Position numbers and translations under genes: made by a program
Origin: Xanthomonas dyei
Lineage (GTDB): Bacteria; Pseudomonadota; Gammaproteobacteria; Xanthomonadales; Xanthomonadaceae
Assembly: GCF_002939865.1 (NCBI RefSeq)
Contig: NZ_MDEE01000019.1
Coordinates: 28,715 to 92,714, forward strand
DNA length: 64,000 nt
Direction of reading: 5' to 3'
Shown: positions 45,862-54,579 of the stretch, piece by piece
How positions within the stretch are numbered: the stretch's first letter is position 1
How the letters are laid out: each line of letters opens with the position of its first letter
The notes under the pieces: generated by a model
Databases searched by the model: none
The model's input: only the letters and a program-made list of their open reading frames with translations
What the model was told of the DNA's origin: nothing

Positions 45862-46959
45862 TCAGTTGGATGCATTCTTGCCTTCCTTTCGCGCCAATTT
45901 CTCCACCGACTCCAACGCCTTGATGTCCTCCGCATCCGCCGCCAACGCCTCCGCCTTGCGCCGCTTGGCATCGAACACCGCATAGCGCTCATGTGCGATC
46001 TGCTGCATGCGCTCGTGGCTGACGGTGCCGGCATCCTTCAGCAGCGGCCGTTCGTTGAATGCGACAAAGCGGTCCACGTACTGGCGCCAGTCGTCCATGC
46101 GCAGGTCCTGGCACTGGCTGGCGCGGTCCTCTGCGTAGTCCAGGAACATCGCGGCGATGCGGTTCAACTGGGTGATCTCCTCGGCGTGCAGATAGTTCTT
46201 GGCCACGATGACGTCGGTCTTGCGCACGCGGCCGGCCTTCCAGCCGGTCAACGCCATGTTGGGCTGGTCGGGGTCGGCGCGCTCCACGATGAGTTGGGCG
46301 GCGGTCTTCTGGGTGACGGCGTAGAGCATCTTGTTCTGCACCATGGCAAAGAACTGGCCGGTGGCGGTGTCGTCGTCGCGGTAGTCCACCGACAGCGCGA
46401 ACAGGTCGCGGATCTTCTGGTAGAACCGCTTCTCCGAGGTGCGGATGTCGCGGATGCGTTCCAGCAGTTCGTCGAAGTGGTCCCAGCCGGCCGGGTCCTT
46501 CAGGCGCGCGTCGTCCATCACGAAGCCCTTGACCAGGTACTCCCGCAGATGGGTGGTGGCCCACTGCCGGAACTGGGTGCCGCGCGGGGATTTCACCCGG
46601 TAACCGATGGCCAGGATCATGTCCAGGTTGTAGAGCTTCAGCGGCCGCCGTACCTGGCGGGCGCCTTCGGTGCGAACCATTAAGTCATCTTTAATGGTTG
46701 CCTCGGCCTGCAGCTCGCCTTCGGCCAGGACGTTCTTGATGTGGATGTTGATGTTGGGCACGGAGGTCTGGAACAGTGCAGCCAGTTCCAACTGACTTAG
46801 CCAGACACTGCCGCTTTCGGCGCGCAGGTAGAAGCGGGTGGCGCCGTCCTCGGTGGTGTAGAGCACCAGTTCGCTCTGGGAGGCGATGGGCGGCCGGTTT
46901 TCTGATGCGCCGGTGCCTTCGCTCTCGCTGGCCGGTGATGGCGGTGAGCGCTTACTCAT
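45862..46959 (-). CDS. rhuM: RhuM family protein within the restriction-modification operon
   Basis: A 365-residue protein matching the RhuM (virulence protein/DNA-binding) family: VWLSQLELAALFQTSVPNINIHIKNVL, then NLDMILAIGYRVKSPRGTQFRQWATTHLREYL. The C-terminal part is helical and charged. The family name comes from a Salmonella pathogenicity island, but its biochemical role is unclear. RhuM genes are found within many type I systems. It overlaps the hsdM end by 8 bp and is followed by hsdS after 53 bp. No signal peptide. Confidence 0.88.
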   Translation of the reverse strand: MSKRSPPSPASESEGTGASENRPPIASQSELVLYTTEDGATRFYLRAESGSVWLSQLELAALFQTSVPNINIHIKNVLAEGELQAEATIKDDLMVRTEGARQVRRPLKLYNLDMILAIGYRVKSPRGTQFRQWATTHLREYLVKGFVMDDARLKDPAGWDHFDELLERIRDIRTSEKRFYQKIRDLFALSVDYRDDDTATGQFFAMVQNKMLYAVTQKTAAQLIVERADPDQPNMALTGWKAGRVRKTDVIVAKNYLHAEEITQLNRIAAMFLDYAEDRASQCQDLRMDDWRQYVDRFVAFNERPLLKDAGTVSHERMQQIAHERYAVFDAKRRKAEALAADAEDIKALESVEKLARKEGKNASN

Positions 46960-48460
46960 ACCCCAACTCCTTCAGATACCCAGCCATCTGCTCCTCCAGC
47001 CTGGCCAGCTCGGCCTTGAGCTGTTCGCGCTCGCGACGCACGGCCATCAGGTCGATTTCGGCCTCTTCCTCGAAGGTATCGACGTAGCGGGGGATATTGA
47101 GGTTGTAGTCGTTGCCGGCGATCTCGGCCGGGCTGGCCAGGTAGGCGTACTTGTCCACGTTCTGGCGCGCCTGCACCGTGTCCAGGATGCGTTGCAGATC
47201 GCTTTCGCGCAGCAGGTTCTGGTTCTTGCCGTCCTGGTAGTGGCGGCTGGCGTCGATGAACAGCACGTTCTTGTCTTTCTTTTTGGTGCGGAAGACCAGC
47301 ACCGCGGCCGGGATGCCGGTGCCGTAGAAGAGCTTTTCCGGCAGGCCGATCACCACGTCCAGCAGGTTTTCGTCGATCAGCTTCTGGCGGATGCGGCCCT
47401 CGGCGGCGCCACGGAACAGCACACCGTGCGGCACCACTACCGCCATGCGGCCGGTGCGCGGCCTCATGGTGGCGATCATGTGCAGGATGAAGGCGTAGTC
47501 GCCCTTGGTGCGTGGCGGCAGGCCGCGACGGAAGCGGTCGTGAGGGTCGTTGCCGGCGCTGTCGTGGCCCCATTTTTCCAGCGAGAACGGCGGGTTGGCC
47601 ACCACGATGTCGAAGTCCCTGAGGTGGTTGCCCGCCAGCAGCTTGGGGTTGCGGATGGTGTCGCCCCACTCGATGCGGTGGTTGTCCTCGCCATGCAGGA
47701 ACATGTTCATCTTGGCCAACGCCCAGGTGCTGCCGATGGCCTCCTGGCCATAGAGCGCGTACTTGCCGCTGCCGGTGCGCTCGCGGATCAGGCGGCCGCA
47801 CTTGAGCAGCAGCGAGCCGGAGCCGCAGGTGGGGTCGCAAATGTCATCGCCCTGTTGCGGGTCCATCAGGCGCGCCATCAGCGCCGAGACTTCCGGCGGG
47901 GTGTAGAACTCGCCGGCCTTCTTACCGCTGCTGGAGGCGAAATTCTTGATCAGGTATTCGTAGGCGTTGCCGATGATGTCCAGCTGGCCTATGCGCGAGG
48001 GGCGCAGGTTGAGCGCCGGCTTGGCGAAGTCTTCCAGCAGGTGGCGCAGCAGATCGTTTTTTTGCTGCTCCTCGCCCAGCTTGTTGGCATTGAAGCTGAT
48101 GTCCTGGAACACGTCGCGCAACTTGCCCAGGTTGGCGTCTTCGATGGCGTGCAGGGCCTTGTCGATGCGCTCGCCATTGCCGGGGCGGTGGCGCTGGTCG
48201 TACAGGGTGTAGAAGTTGGCGCTATGCGGCAGTACGAAACGCTCACTCTTGAGGAGTTCTTCGATCAGGCCGGGCTTGTCGCCGTGTTTGGTCTTGTAGT
48301 CATCGTAATGGTCCTGCCAGACGTCGGAGACGTATTTCAGGAACAGCATGGTCAACACGTAGTCCTTGTAGACGCTGGGGTCCACGGTACCGCGGAAGGT
48401 GTCGCAGGCGCCCCAGACGGCGGCATTGATGGTGTCCTGGGCGATATCGGTCTTGCTCAT
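46952..48460 (-). CDS. hsdM: Type I restriction-modification methyltransferase HsdM
   Basis: A 502-residue N6-adenine methyltransferase. The N-terminal helical domain (TINAAVWGACDTFRGTVDPS) is followed by the AdoMet motif I, DPTCGSGSLLLKCG (about 205-218), and the catalytic NPPF motif (VVANPPFSLEKWG, about 287-290). The C-terminus (EREQLKAELARLEEQMAGYL) is a helix expected to contact HsdS. It follows the half-hsdS gene after 15 bases. Confidence 0.95.
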   Translation of the reverse strand: MSKTDIAQDTINAAVWGACDTFRGTVDPSVYKDYVLTMLFLKYVSDVWQDHYDDYKTKHGDKPGLIEELLKSERFVLPHSANFYTLYDQRHRPGNGERIDKALHAIEDANLGKLRDVFQDISFNANKLGEEQQKNDLLRHLLEDFAKPALNLRPSRIGQLDIIGNAYEYLIKNFASSSGKKAGEFYTPPEVSALMARLMDPQQGDDICDPTCGSGSLLLKCGRLIRERTGSGKYALYGQEAIGSTWALAKMNMFLHGEDNHRIEWGDTIRNPKLLAGNHLRDFDIVVANPPFSLEKWGHDSAGNDPHDRFRRGLPPRTKGDYAFILHMIATMRPRTGRMAVVVPHGVLFRGAAEGRIRQKLIDENLLDVVIGLPEKLFYGTGIPAAVLVFRTKKKDKNVLFIDASRHYQDGKNQNLLRESDLQRILDTVQARQNVDKYAYLASPAEIAGNDYNLNIPRYVDTFEEEAEIDLMAVRREREQLKAELARLEEQMAGYLKELGYE

Positions 48461-48475
48461 GGGGTGTCCAAGGTC

Positions 48476-49063
48476 TTAGGCGAGGAGGCGCTCGGCGAGG
48501 ATCGCCAGCTCGGTGGTGCGGTTGTCGATCAGGGCGTGCAGCGCAGCGCGTTCGGCCTGCGCGGCCTGCTCCAGGGCAATGGCTGCACGCTGTACCTGCA
48601 ACGGTGGTAGCCGGATCGGGGTGCTGTCCAGGACGGCGCGGCGGATGCTCAGCTGGTTGCTGCCCTCTGCCGATTGGCGCAGATAGCGTTGTGCGGGCGT
48701 CTGGTTGAGCTGCCAGGCAAGAAACGCGGGCAGCAGACGCTGTGGCGCCCTGACCCGGATGACATAGATATGCGGCGAGCACAACGTGCGTGGCGGCGGT
48801 GACTGCGCCAGGGCCGCAAAGGTGTTGGTGCCTCTGGCAATGAACACGATGTCCTGGTCCAGGAGCCAGTCGGGCGGCTTGCGGCTTGCCACTTCTGTGG
48901 CAACGAGCGTGTCGTAGCTGCTGAGCCCGGTACGCGGCACATCGCGGATCTGGACCACGTGCACGCTGCCGCCGGGAACCTCCGGGATGGATCCGCGAAA
49001 CGGATGGCCCATGCGGATATCGGCTAGCTCGGCAAGGTTGGAAGTGAGTGCATGATTGAGCAT
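48476..49063 (-). CDS. Half-size HsdS-like protein with one target-recognition domain
   Basis: A 195-residue protein with a single recognition domain (NLAELADIRMGHPFRGSIPE through FIARGTNTFAALAQSPPPRT) and one conserved helix (LPPLQVQRAAIALEQAAQAE). It is the first gene of the operon, before hsdM. Half-size S proteins can dimerise and give a palindromic specificity, or this may be a relic of a full hsdS. The ATG at 49063 is chosen since the -10 element ends just seven bases upstream; the in-frame TTG at 49099 falls in the -35 element. Confidence 0.8.
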   Translation of the reverse strand: MLNHALTSNLAELADIRMGHPFRGSIPEVPGGSVHVVQIRDVPRTGLSSYDTLVATEVASRKPPDWLLDQDIVFIARGTNTFAALAQSPPPRTLCSPHIYVIRVRAPQRLLPAFLAWQLNQTPAQRYLRQSAEGSNQLSIRRAVLDSTPIRLPPLQVQRAAIALEQAAQAERAALHALIDNRTTELAILAERLLA

Positions 49064-49121
49064 GCTGCGTACAATAGATTTAGCAATAGCTATCGTCAAG
49101 AAAATTTTACGTCAATTGTAA
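49064..49121 (-). promoter_or_regulatory. Promoter of the restriction-modification operon
   Basis: On the minus strand, TTGACG (49094-49099), a 17-bp spacer and TATTGT (49071-49076) give a good sigma-70 promoter whose start would fall on or next to the ATG at 49063, implying a leaderless transcript. The spacer holds the perfect palindrome ATAGCTAT (49086-49093), and TTAC-N7-GTAA (49107-49121) lies just upstream. Either could be an operator. Confidence 0.65.
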
Positions 49122-49204
49122 TGATGCATTTAAAATCGAGATTTATCGCTGCGTCTTTGGTAGCCTGCAGATGACAGGCGGCGCCTGCCGATAGGAGGGC
49201 AGTC

Positions 49205-49462
49205 ATGACGTGTGAGCGGGACGAAGAGATGCGACAGCCCTCGGATGCAGATGGCGGCATGCCGGGGTATTACCTACCGGACCATGCGCAGTACCGACTG
49301 CAGAAACTGGGGGAGCACATGCGGTTTCTGGCGCGCCTGGCCGCCCCACGCACGCGGGCCGAAGAGCAGGCACCGCAACCAGCCATTCGCATGGACGAAC
49401 TGGCGTTCTGTCTGGAACTGCTGGCAGACCAAGTACGGCTTGTCCTGGATGAAATCGGTTGA
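49205..49462 (+). CDS. XAC0095-like small protein
   Basis: An 85-residue cytoplasmic protein resembling the XAC0095 family found widely in Xanthomonas: YYLPDHAQYRLQKLGEHMRF, LARLAAPRTRAEEQ and a C-terminal LAFCLELLADQVRLVL. Function unknown; it is mostly helical. A very strong AGGAGG lies six bases before the ATG. It is divergent from the restriction-modification operon and convergent with the effector-kinase gene. Confidence 0.8.
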   Translation: MTCERDEEMRQPSDADGGMPGYYLPDHAQYRLQKLGEHMRFLARLAAPRTRAEEQAPQPAIRMDELAFCLELLADQVRLVLDEIG

Positions 49463-49638
49463 GCAGCGACCGTGGGCGTGCCCGTTTGAAACATTCCTGC
49501 GGGCGAGGTGTGCGATCGGCGACCGGCGCCGGATTGCGTCACAGGCTGCCTGGATAGGCGCGATGGTGTGGCGTTCTCCAAGTGCTGCGCATCGTTCGTT
49601 ACGGGCGATCGGGGGTTGATAGGCGTTTCAGGGGCGAC

Positions 49639-51186
49639 TCATCCGATCAATTTTTCGAAGGTTGCATGGACCCTCTCCCGGGGCAGCATCGCCGTGTCTT
49701 TTATGAACGGGTCCAGCAACAGCTCCTCAGCCGTCGCGCGATCACGTGTGACTTGAATAATCATGCGATTCAGAAAACGGACGATTTCTTTCTTGCGGTC
49801 GGGTTGCAGCGTTTTCAGCGCATCAATGAACGGAAATGTTTCTTCTGACGTCGCATTCGAAATTCCGATATAGCCCATGTGGTAATCCGGGCGCTTGAGA
49901 AAATGCACCAGCAGTTGAGCGGCGCTGTACACATCCCGGCGATGACTCGCTTCTGGATGCATGTCGATATAGCCGGGCGTGCCGATACGGGCGGAATCAC
50001 CCTCTTCTGCCCCAAGGCCCACATCGATCAGCCGGAACATTTTCCTGGATCGGTCGTACATGACGTTGTTGTGTGAAACGTCCTGGTGCACCACACCCAC
50101 GTCTTCACAACAGGATAAGGCAATCAGGACATCGGTCATCAGTTGCTGCGCGATGGCAAGATACTCCGGCGCGGTGATCGTTCCCTGCTGCAATGCCGGG
50201 CGCGCGCGCTCGACCAGGTTGCCGACAGTGGTGCCGTCGATTTTTTCGAGCAGCATGCCGAATACGTTGTCGATCTGCACCAGACCGTAGGCACGCATGA
50301 CGCGAGACCCGGTGTCCAGCGACACCGTCATCTGGTACTCCCTGTAGATGTTGGCTTTTTCCAACGAGACCAGCTCCTTCGGATCGGACGCATCCTCCTG
50401 GAAGCGCGGGGCATACAAGTTGCGCGGAATCGGATCTTGTGGGTCGGGGTTCAACATCGCCTTGAAGACGAAGTCCCGTCCGCAATTCTCTTCGCCACGC
50501 CAGAAATCCTCCGCCAGCTGGACAGTGTAGATTTTCCCCGACGCGCCCCTGCCGATCGGCTGCATACCCTTGAGGCTTTGGGAATCGCTGTCGTGCGCTC
50601 CCTCCAGCCGCACCGTGAGGAAACCGTTCTCGATTTCCAGCGCACCGGGTCTCAATAATGACAGTCTCCTGATCAATTCAGGACGCCGAGACTTGGTGGC
50701 GAGATCCTTGATTGTGCGCGGACTAAGCACGACATCCTGTCGACCATAACGCATGTCCCGCGTTTGCATTCTTTCATGTCGCAAGATGCCCGAAGCACTC
50801 GAAGGACTCGGCGTCAGGGTAAGAGACGTCGGCGTGGGCGGATCAAGCAGGGACGCCAGTGCCGGTAGATCGGTGTACGGCGTCGACCTGCGGCTGGAAT
50901 CGGAGGTTGGCGTCGTTGGCGTTCTACTGCCGCTGGACAGCGAGCGCGAAAGGGACCGCGGAGTGAATATCTGGGCAGGTGGAACTTCGATGGTCAGACT
51001 CACGTCCGCTGCAGAGAGCTCCCCGCTTATGCGGCTTCTTCTTTGCGGCAGGTTGAGCAGGTGGTCCTGGCCGGGAGCGACGGGGTTCTGTTGTTCGGAG
51101 ACGGGATGCGCTGAGGTCTGGGCGTGATCGTCCTGCGCTTGCGTGTCAAGCTGAACAATCGGAAAAGTGTGCGGGATTTTTGTCAT
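49639..51186 (-). CDS. Candidate type III effector protein kinase (XopAU-like)
   Basis: A 515-residue protein with a Ser/Pro/Thr-rich, disordered N-terminus of about 170 residues and no Sec signal, then a eukaryote-like protein kinase domain. Motifs: glycine loop GRGASGKIY (about 210), lysine in FVFKAM, catalytic loop VVHQDVSHNNVMYD (HRD appears as HQD; about 366), DVG in place of DFG (about 389), and GTPGYIDMHPE. The key Asp and Asn are kept, so activity is plausible. XopAU is a known Xanthomonas kinase effector of this size, and the assignment here is by resemblance. GC content is lower than in the nearby metabolic genes. Only an imperfect PIP box is seen upstream. Confidence 0.75.
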   Translation of the reverse strand: MTKIPHTFPIVQLDTQAQDDHAQTSAHPVSEQQNPVAPGQDHLLNLPQRRSRISGELSAADVSLTIEVPPAQIFTPRSLSRSLSSGSRTPTTPTSDSSRRSTPYTDLPALASLLDPPTPTSLTLTPSPSSASGILRHERMQTRDMRYGRQDVVLSPRTIKDLATKSRRPELIRRLSLLRPGALEIENGFLTVRLEGAHDSDSQSLKGMQPIGRGASGKIYTVQLAEDFWRGEENCGRDFVFKAMLNPDPQDPIPRNLYAPRFQEDASDPKELVSLEKANIYREYQMTVSLDTGSRVMRAYGLVQIDNVFGMLLEKIDGTTVGNLVERARPALQQGTITAPEYLAIAQQLMTDVLIALSCCEDVGVVHQDVSHNNVMYDRSRKMFRLIDVGLGAEEGDSARIGTPGYIDMHPEASHRRDVYSAAQLLVHFLKRPDYHMGYIGISNATSEETFPFIDALKTLQPDRKKEIVRFLNRMIIQVTRDRATAEELLLDPFIKDTAMLPRERVHATFEKLIG

Positions 51187-51373
51187 GACGAGAGGCCTGA
51201 GCCGAAATCGTTGACGGACGCGGCTAGCGGATCGCAGCGAGTCGGTGGACGCGAGTTGCTGCAGTGCATTGCAGCAGTGCAGTCACTGCCGCCACTGGGG
51301 TGCCATTGCCAGCCGTGGGAAGGGCGCTTGTGCGAGCTTTTACCAAGCCCTGCAGCGCATACGGTGCTGTCGT

Positions 51374-51398
51374 GCGAAGTCGTGTAATGCTCGGCGAG
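51374..51398 (-). promoter_or_regulatory. Imperfect PIP-like box upstream of the kinase gene
   Basis: The minus strand reads CTCGC-N15-TTCGC, one mismatch from the HrpX-box consensus, about 190 bp before the kinase start. No -10 of the YANNNT type lies at the expected spacing, so it may be chance. Confidence 0.25.
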
Positions 51399-51577
51399 GC
51401 GGTATGCATGGGTGAGATTGCATTCCCGAAACGCGTGTGATGGATGCGGCAACATGATGCGTCGCACCTGATCGTAGCTGGGACGCTGGACGCCATCGAT
51501 GCAGGCGACGATCAAGGCCTTCCCGGGCGAATTCCTTAATGGCGTTGCACCTCAGCCTTGAATCCTTCTTCTCGGTT

Positions 51578-51638
51578 TTCGTCTGCGGACGCCTGCATTC
51601 GTGGGTGCAGCGGGCCCCTTGGACAGGAGGGGTAGGAT
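51578..51638 (+). promoter_or_regulatory. Perfect PIP box and -10 element upstream of xopK
   Basis: TTCGT-N15-TTCGT (51578-51602) matches the HrpX consensus exactly. TAGGAT at 51633-51638 fits the YANNNT -10 after a 30-bp gap, the canonical spacing. Transcription would start near 51645, which rules out the upstream ATG at 51601 as the gene start. Confidence 0.85.
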
Positions 51639-51666
51639 TTCCGCGCCACACTATGCGGAGTCTGAT

Positions 51667-54198
51667 ATGCGCATCCAGCAACACGAACACAGTCATGCTC
51701 GCCCGTCTGATTCGTCCACTCCCGAGACACCTGTTTCAGCAAAGGATTTGCCAGTCTCCGACGGCTGGCCCATGGGTCTGGAATCGTTGAGAAGAAAGTC
51801 GCCGCAGAGAAAGTTGGGGTCAGGGCGTCACCTCGGCGAAGAGGCCATGGCCGAAATTCAGGAGGCCGAAGCGGCTAACGATCTGTTGGTCGTCGCACGG
51901 TATCTGGCCGATCCATTGCATGGAACGATGGATAAGACAGCGGAGCTGATCAGCGAGGTGCCAGGCTCGGATGAACAGCAGCATTCCCCTGAGGCAGACC
52001 AACCTGCTCATCCGCACGATCACACGTCGGTGTCGGCAGACCATCACGCTCAGCAGCCTGGTCTCGAGGGGGGGCACTCCCTGGATCCGCATCCGATCGA
52101 GCCGGCAGGGCATGCGAGCATCTTGCACACGCTGGCCGAAGAGGGAGCGCCAGGAGGTGTTGTCGACCTGGCAATGAGTTTGGGCATCGGTGGTGCAATG
52201 CTGCCGCTTTCGGGCCTTGCGATCTACGCCGCTTATAGCGAAACCCGCGAAGTGGCAGAGCAACGCAGCTCCCTGCGGCGCCGCGAGCGGCAACTGCGGT
52301 CGGAGAGGGCGTTGCTGCAAGCTGTACCGGTGAGCGACCCGCTGGCCGCTGCGGCGCGCGCTCAGCGCCATGCCTTGAGCGAGGCGATCGATACCCTCGC
52401 TTATCAGCAACAGCGCAATGCACGCGATGGCGCTATCGCGGTAACCTCGATGGCATCGGCCAGCGTGATCTTTACTAAAGCCGCGACCGATCTCGGCTCC
52501 CAGGGTGGTTTGGCAATCGGCGCCAATAGCGCAAATGCCGCTGGTTTGATCGGCCACAGCGCCGCAGCCGCGGGCGTCGCTTCAGCGGCCGGTATTGCCG
52601 GGACATTTGTGTTGGCGCCGGTAGCAAGTGTCGCGGCCACCGCACTGGGCGGTACGTTCCTGCATCAGTCACGCAAAGAGAAAACGCGTGTCGACGCCGA
52701 TGTGGCGCGGGTGGAAAACTTCTTGCGGCAGCTGGAACCGGCCGATCTGAGCCCTGGCGCACAACGCTACCAGCACTTCTTGAGCGTCAAGCTGAGCCAG
52801 CGCAGCGGTTTCGCCGGCAGCTTCAACAGCTGGAACAAAGGCTTTGTCCTTGGCGGGATCACCTACACCGCCAGCACCTTGACCAAAGCCGGAGTCAGTA
52901 CCGCCGTTTTGCTGGGTGCGGCTACCGTGACGGGGCCGGTGGGCATCGGCTTGGTTGTCGGTGCCGGCCTGCTGGGCGCGGTCACGATGGGCGTTGGCGG
53001 CCATCAGTTCGTGCTGGCGCATGGCAAACAGAAACGCTATCGCAGCTACGAGAGTGAGGACCTGCCCAGCGTGGACCGTGCATTGCTGGCCGTGGCCGAC
53101 CTTGATCCCACTGCGGTGATGGATATCGCCGCCGCAGACGGTGAAGGGGGTCCGCACCGCACCCCGCGCATCGGTCACGGCTACCCGGAAAAAGCATCCG
53201 GTTCTGTCGTCACGCACGCCAATGGCGACGACATGGCGCCTGACCACCAGATGGGCGACTCCGCCGAACACGCCCCGGCTACTCCATCGTCAGCGGCGAA
53301 TCAGTCATCACCGTTGGCCGACGACACCCGGGCCGCTACGCAGGTGGCAGTTCCGCAGCAGGGATTTGAACTGCGCAGCGCGCTCTACGCGTGTATCGAC
53401 GCCCAGGAAAAAGCACGGGAGGATCTGCTGCTGAGCTGCGCCAACGAAATGAAAAAGCGCTATCGCGCAGTACCTCGGTCCAGCGATCAACGCACGGCCA
53501 TCGGTCAAGCGTCGCAGCACGCCTCGCTCGCCAAGCGAGCCAAGGCAGTGCTGTTTGCAGGGGCGACCTACGGCGGCGCGGTACTTTCCGGCAAGCCTCG
53601 ATTAGCTGGTAAAAAAGCCGCGCGAAGCTATGCCAAACATACGGATATGTTGACCGAAACGGCGCTGAGCCAATGGCTGCAGGCGCCAGACTCGTTCAAG
53701 CCGCAGCTTGCGTACATGCAATGTTGCCTTGAGTTGCAGAAGAAATATCTCGACGCAAAACTGCGGATGCGGGTGACGCTGCCGGCGACTGGTGCTGCCG
53801 GTGATGCGATCCCCGACGCAACGACCACAATCGGCACGGCGGAGCAGTCACAAGCGCTTCTGACCACGCAACTGCATGAAGCGCGCGAGCGCGACGAATT
53901 CCGGCTGCGATCGGTCAACCTGATGTTGGAGGAGCTGGGCATGGTACAAGAGGAGTTGCAAAGTTCGGATACGAGAAAGCGCCAGCGAGCAAAAGACAGG
54001 ATGCCAGGGTTGCAGCAACGTCTGATCGGGATCTTGACCGCGAACGCCATTACGCCCCAAGCGGGGAGTGCGGGTTTTGCGCATTTCTGCATGAAACAGG
54101 CACGTCAGCATACGACCAACGTGCGCGGCACCCTGCTGGCCACCGAAATGCAGGCTGCCCGTATTCGCGAAGACGCTGCGGTTACCGCCATGTCCTAG
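51667..54198 (+). CDS. xopK: Type III effector XopK-like
   Basis: An 843-residue protein with a His/Ser/Thr-rich N-terminus (MRIQQHEHSHARPSDSST) and no Sec signal. The start is the ATG at 51667, six bases after GGAG and about 20 bp after the predicted HrpX-dependent start. Three Ala/Gly-rich hydrophobic stretches (about residues 168-190, 258-331 and 405-448) lie in the N-terminal half; the C-terminal half is charged and helical. Size, promoter and closeness to a xopL-like gene match XopK, reported in X. oryzae as an E3 ubiquitin ligase that dampens immunity. No recognised E3 motif is visible, so identity rests on length and context. Confidence 0.72.
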   Translation: MRIQQHEHSHARPSDSSTPETPVSAKDLPVSDGWPMGLESLRRKSPQRKLGSGRHLGEEAMAEIQEAEAANDLLVVARYLADPLHGTMDKTAELISEVPGSDEQQHSPEADQPAHPHDHTSVSADHHAQQPGLEGGHSLDPHPIEPAGHASILHTLAEEGAPGGVVDLAMSLGIGGAMLPLSGLAIYAAYSETREVAEQRSSLRRRERQLRSERALLQAVPVSDPLAAAARAQRHALSEAIDTLAYQQQRNARDGAIAVTSMASASVIFTKAATDLGSQGGLAIGANSANAAGLIGHSAAAAGVASAAGIAGTFVLAPVASVAATALGGTFLHQSRKEKTRVDADVARVENFLRQLEPADLSPGAQRYQHFLSVKLSQRSGFAGSFNSWNKGFVLGGITYTASTLTKAGVSTAVLLGAATVTGPVGIGLVVGAGLLGAVTMGVGGHQFVLAHGKQKRYRSYESEDLPSVDRALLAVADLDPTAVMDIAAADGEGGPHRTPRIGHGYPEKASGSVVTHANGDDMAPDHQMGDSAEHAPATPSSAANQSSPLADDTRAATQVAVPQQGFELRSALYACIDAQEKAREDLLLSCANEMKKRYRAVPRSSDQRTAIGQASQHASLAKRAKAVLFAGATYGGAVLSGKPRLAGKKAARSYAKHTDMLTETALSQWLQAPDSFKPQLAYMQCCLELQKKYLDAKLRMRVTLPATGAAGDAIPDATTTIGTAEQSQALLTTQLHEARERDEFRLRSVNLMLEELGMVQEELQSSDTRKRQRAKDRMPGLQQRLIGILTANAITPQAGSAGFAHFCMKQARQHTTNVRGTLLATEMQAARIREDAAVTAMS

Positions 54199-54216
54199 GG
54201 GTTAGTACGAGCGCTT

Positions 54217-54360
54217 AGAGCGGCTAACAAAACGACCGTGCTTACCGCCAGGCGGGCGCGGCAGGTGCTCGATGCGGCATGGACCGCGCGTACACGCCGG
54301 TTCTGAGCGCGCCGTCCACATCTGCCTGACGACGGCTCGCTACGGTTTGTTAGCTGCTCT
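54217..54360. repeat. MITE-like element with terminal inverted repeats
   Basis: A 144-bp element begins AGAGCGGCTAACAAAACG and ends CGGTTTGTTAGCTGCTCT, giving inverted ends that match at about 16 of 18 positions. There is no coding frame. Related copies lie at 32797-32931 and 28136-28255, and end-like fragments at about 3003-3020 and 5498-5511. It sits just 18 bp after the xopK stop. Confidence 0.65.
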
Positions 54361-54504
54361 TAGATAGGGGCTTGGCGAAGACGCGCGTTGCAGAGTTGTG
54401 CGCGCGCCGCGCGCGCTGGTGACTTTTAAGGAAATGAAGGAGGTAACGCGTGCGGCGCGCTGTGATCTGATACAGGCCGATTGCGCCGTACCCTCACCCC
54501 AATT

Positions 54505-54523
54505 CCTCTCCCGGGGGGAGAGG
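54505..54523. terminator. Hairpin between convergent xopK and GH35 genes
   Basis: CCTCTCC and GGAGAGG form a 7-bp stem with a 5-base loop in a C/G-rich repeat, between two convergent genes. There is no T-tract. It may serve as a bidirectional stabilising hairpin or be a REP-like relic. Confidence 0.35.
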
Positions 54524-54579
54524 GGAGTTGAGCATTGCAGTTGCGTATCACCCTATGAACCTGTGCGATGGTGCCGCGA

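Noticed and set aside
46886..48610. A 574-codon plus-strand frame over hsdM
   Set aside because: Shadow of hsdM; the translation has no recognisable fold and crosses gene borders.
51601..51666. The upstream ATG as start of the XopK-like gene
   Set aside because: It lies within the PIP box and ahead of the predicted transcription start; the resulting extra 22 residues have no coding character.
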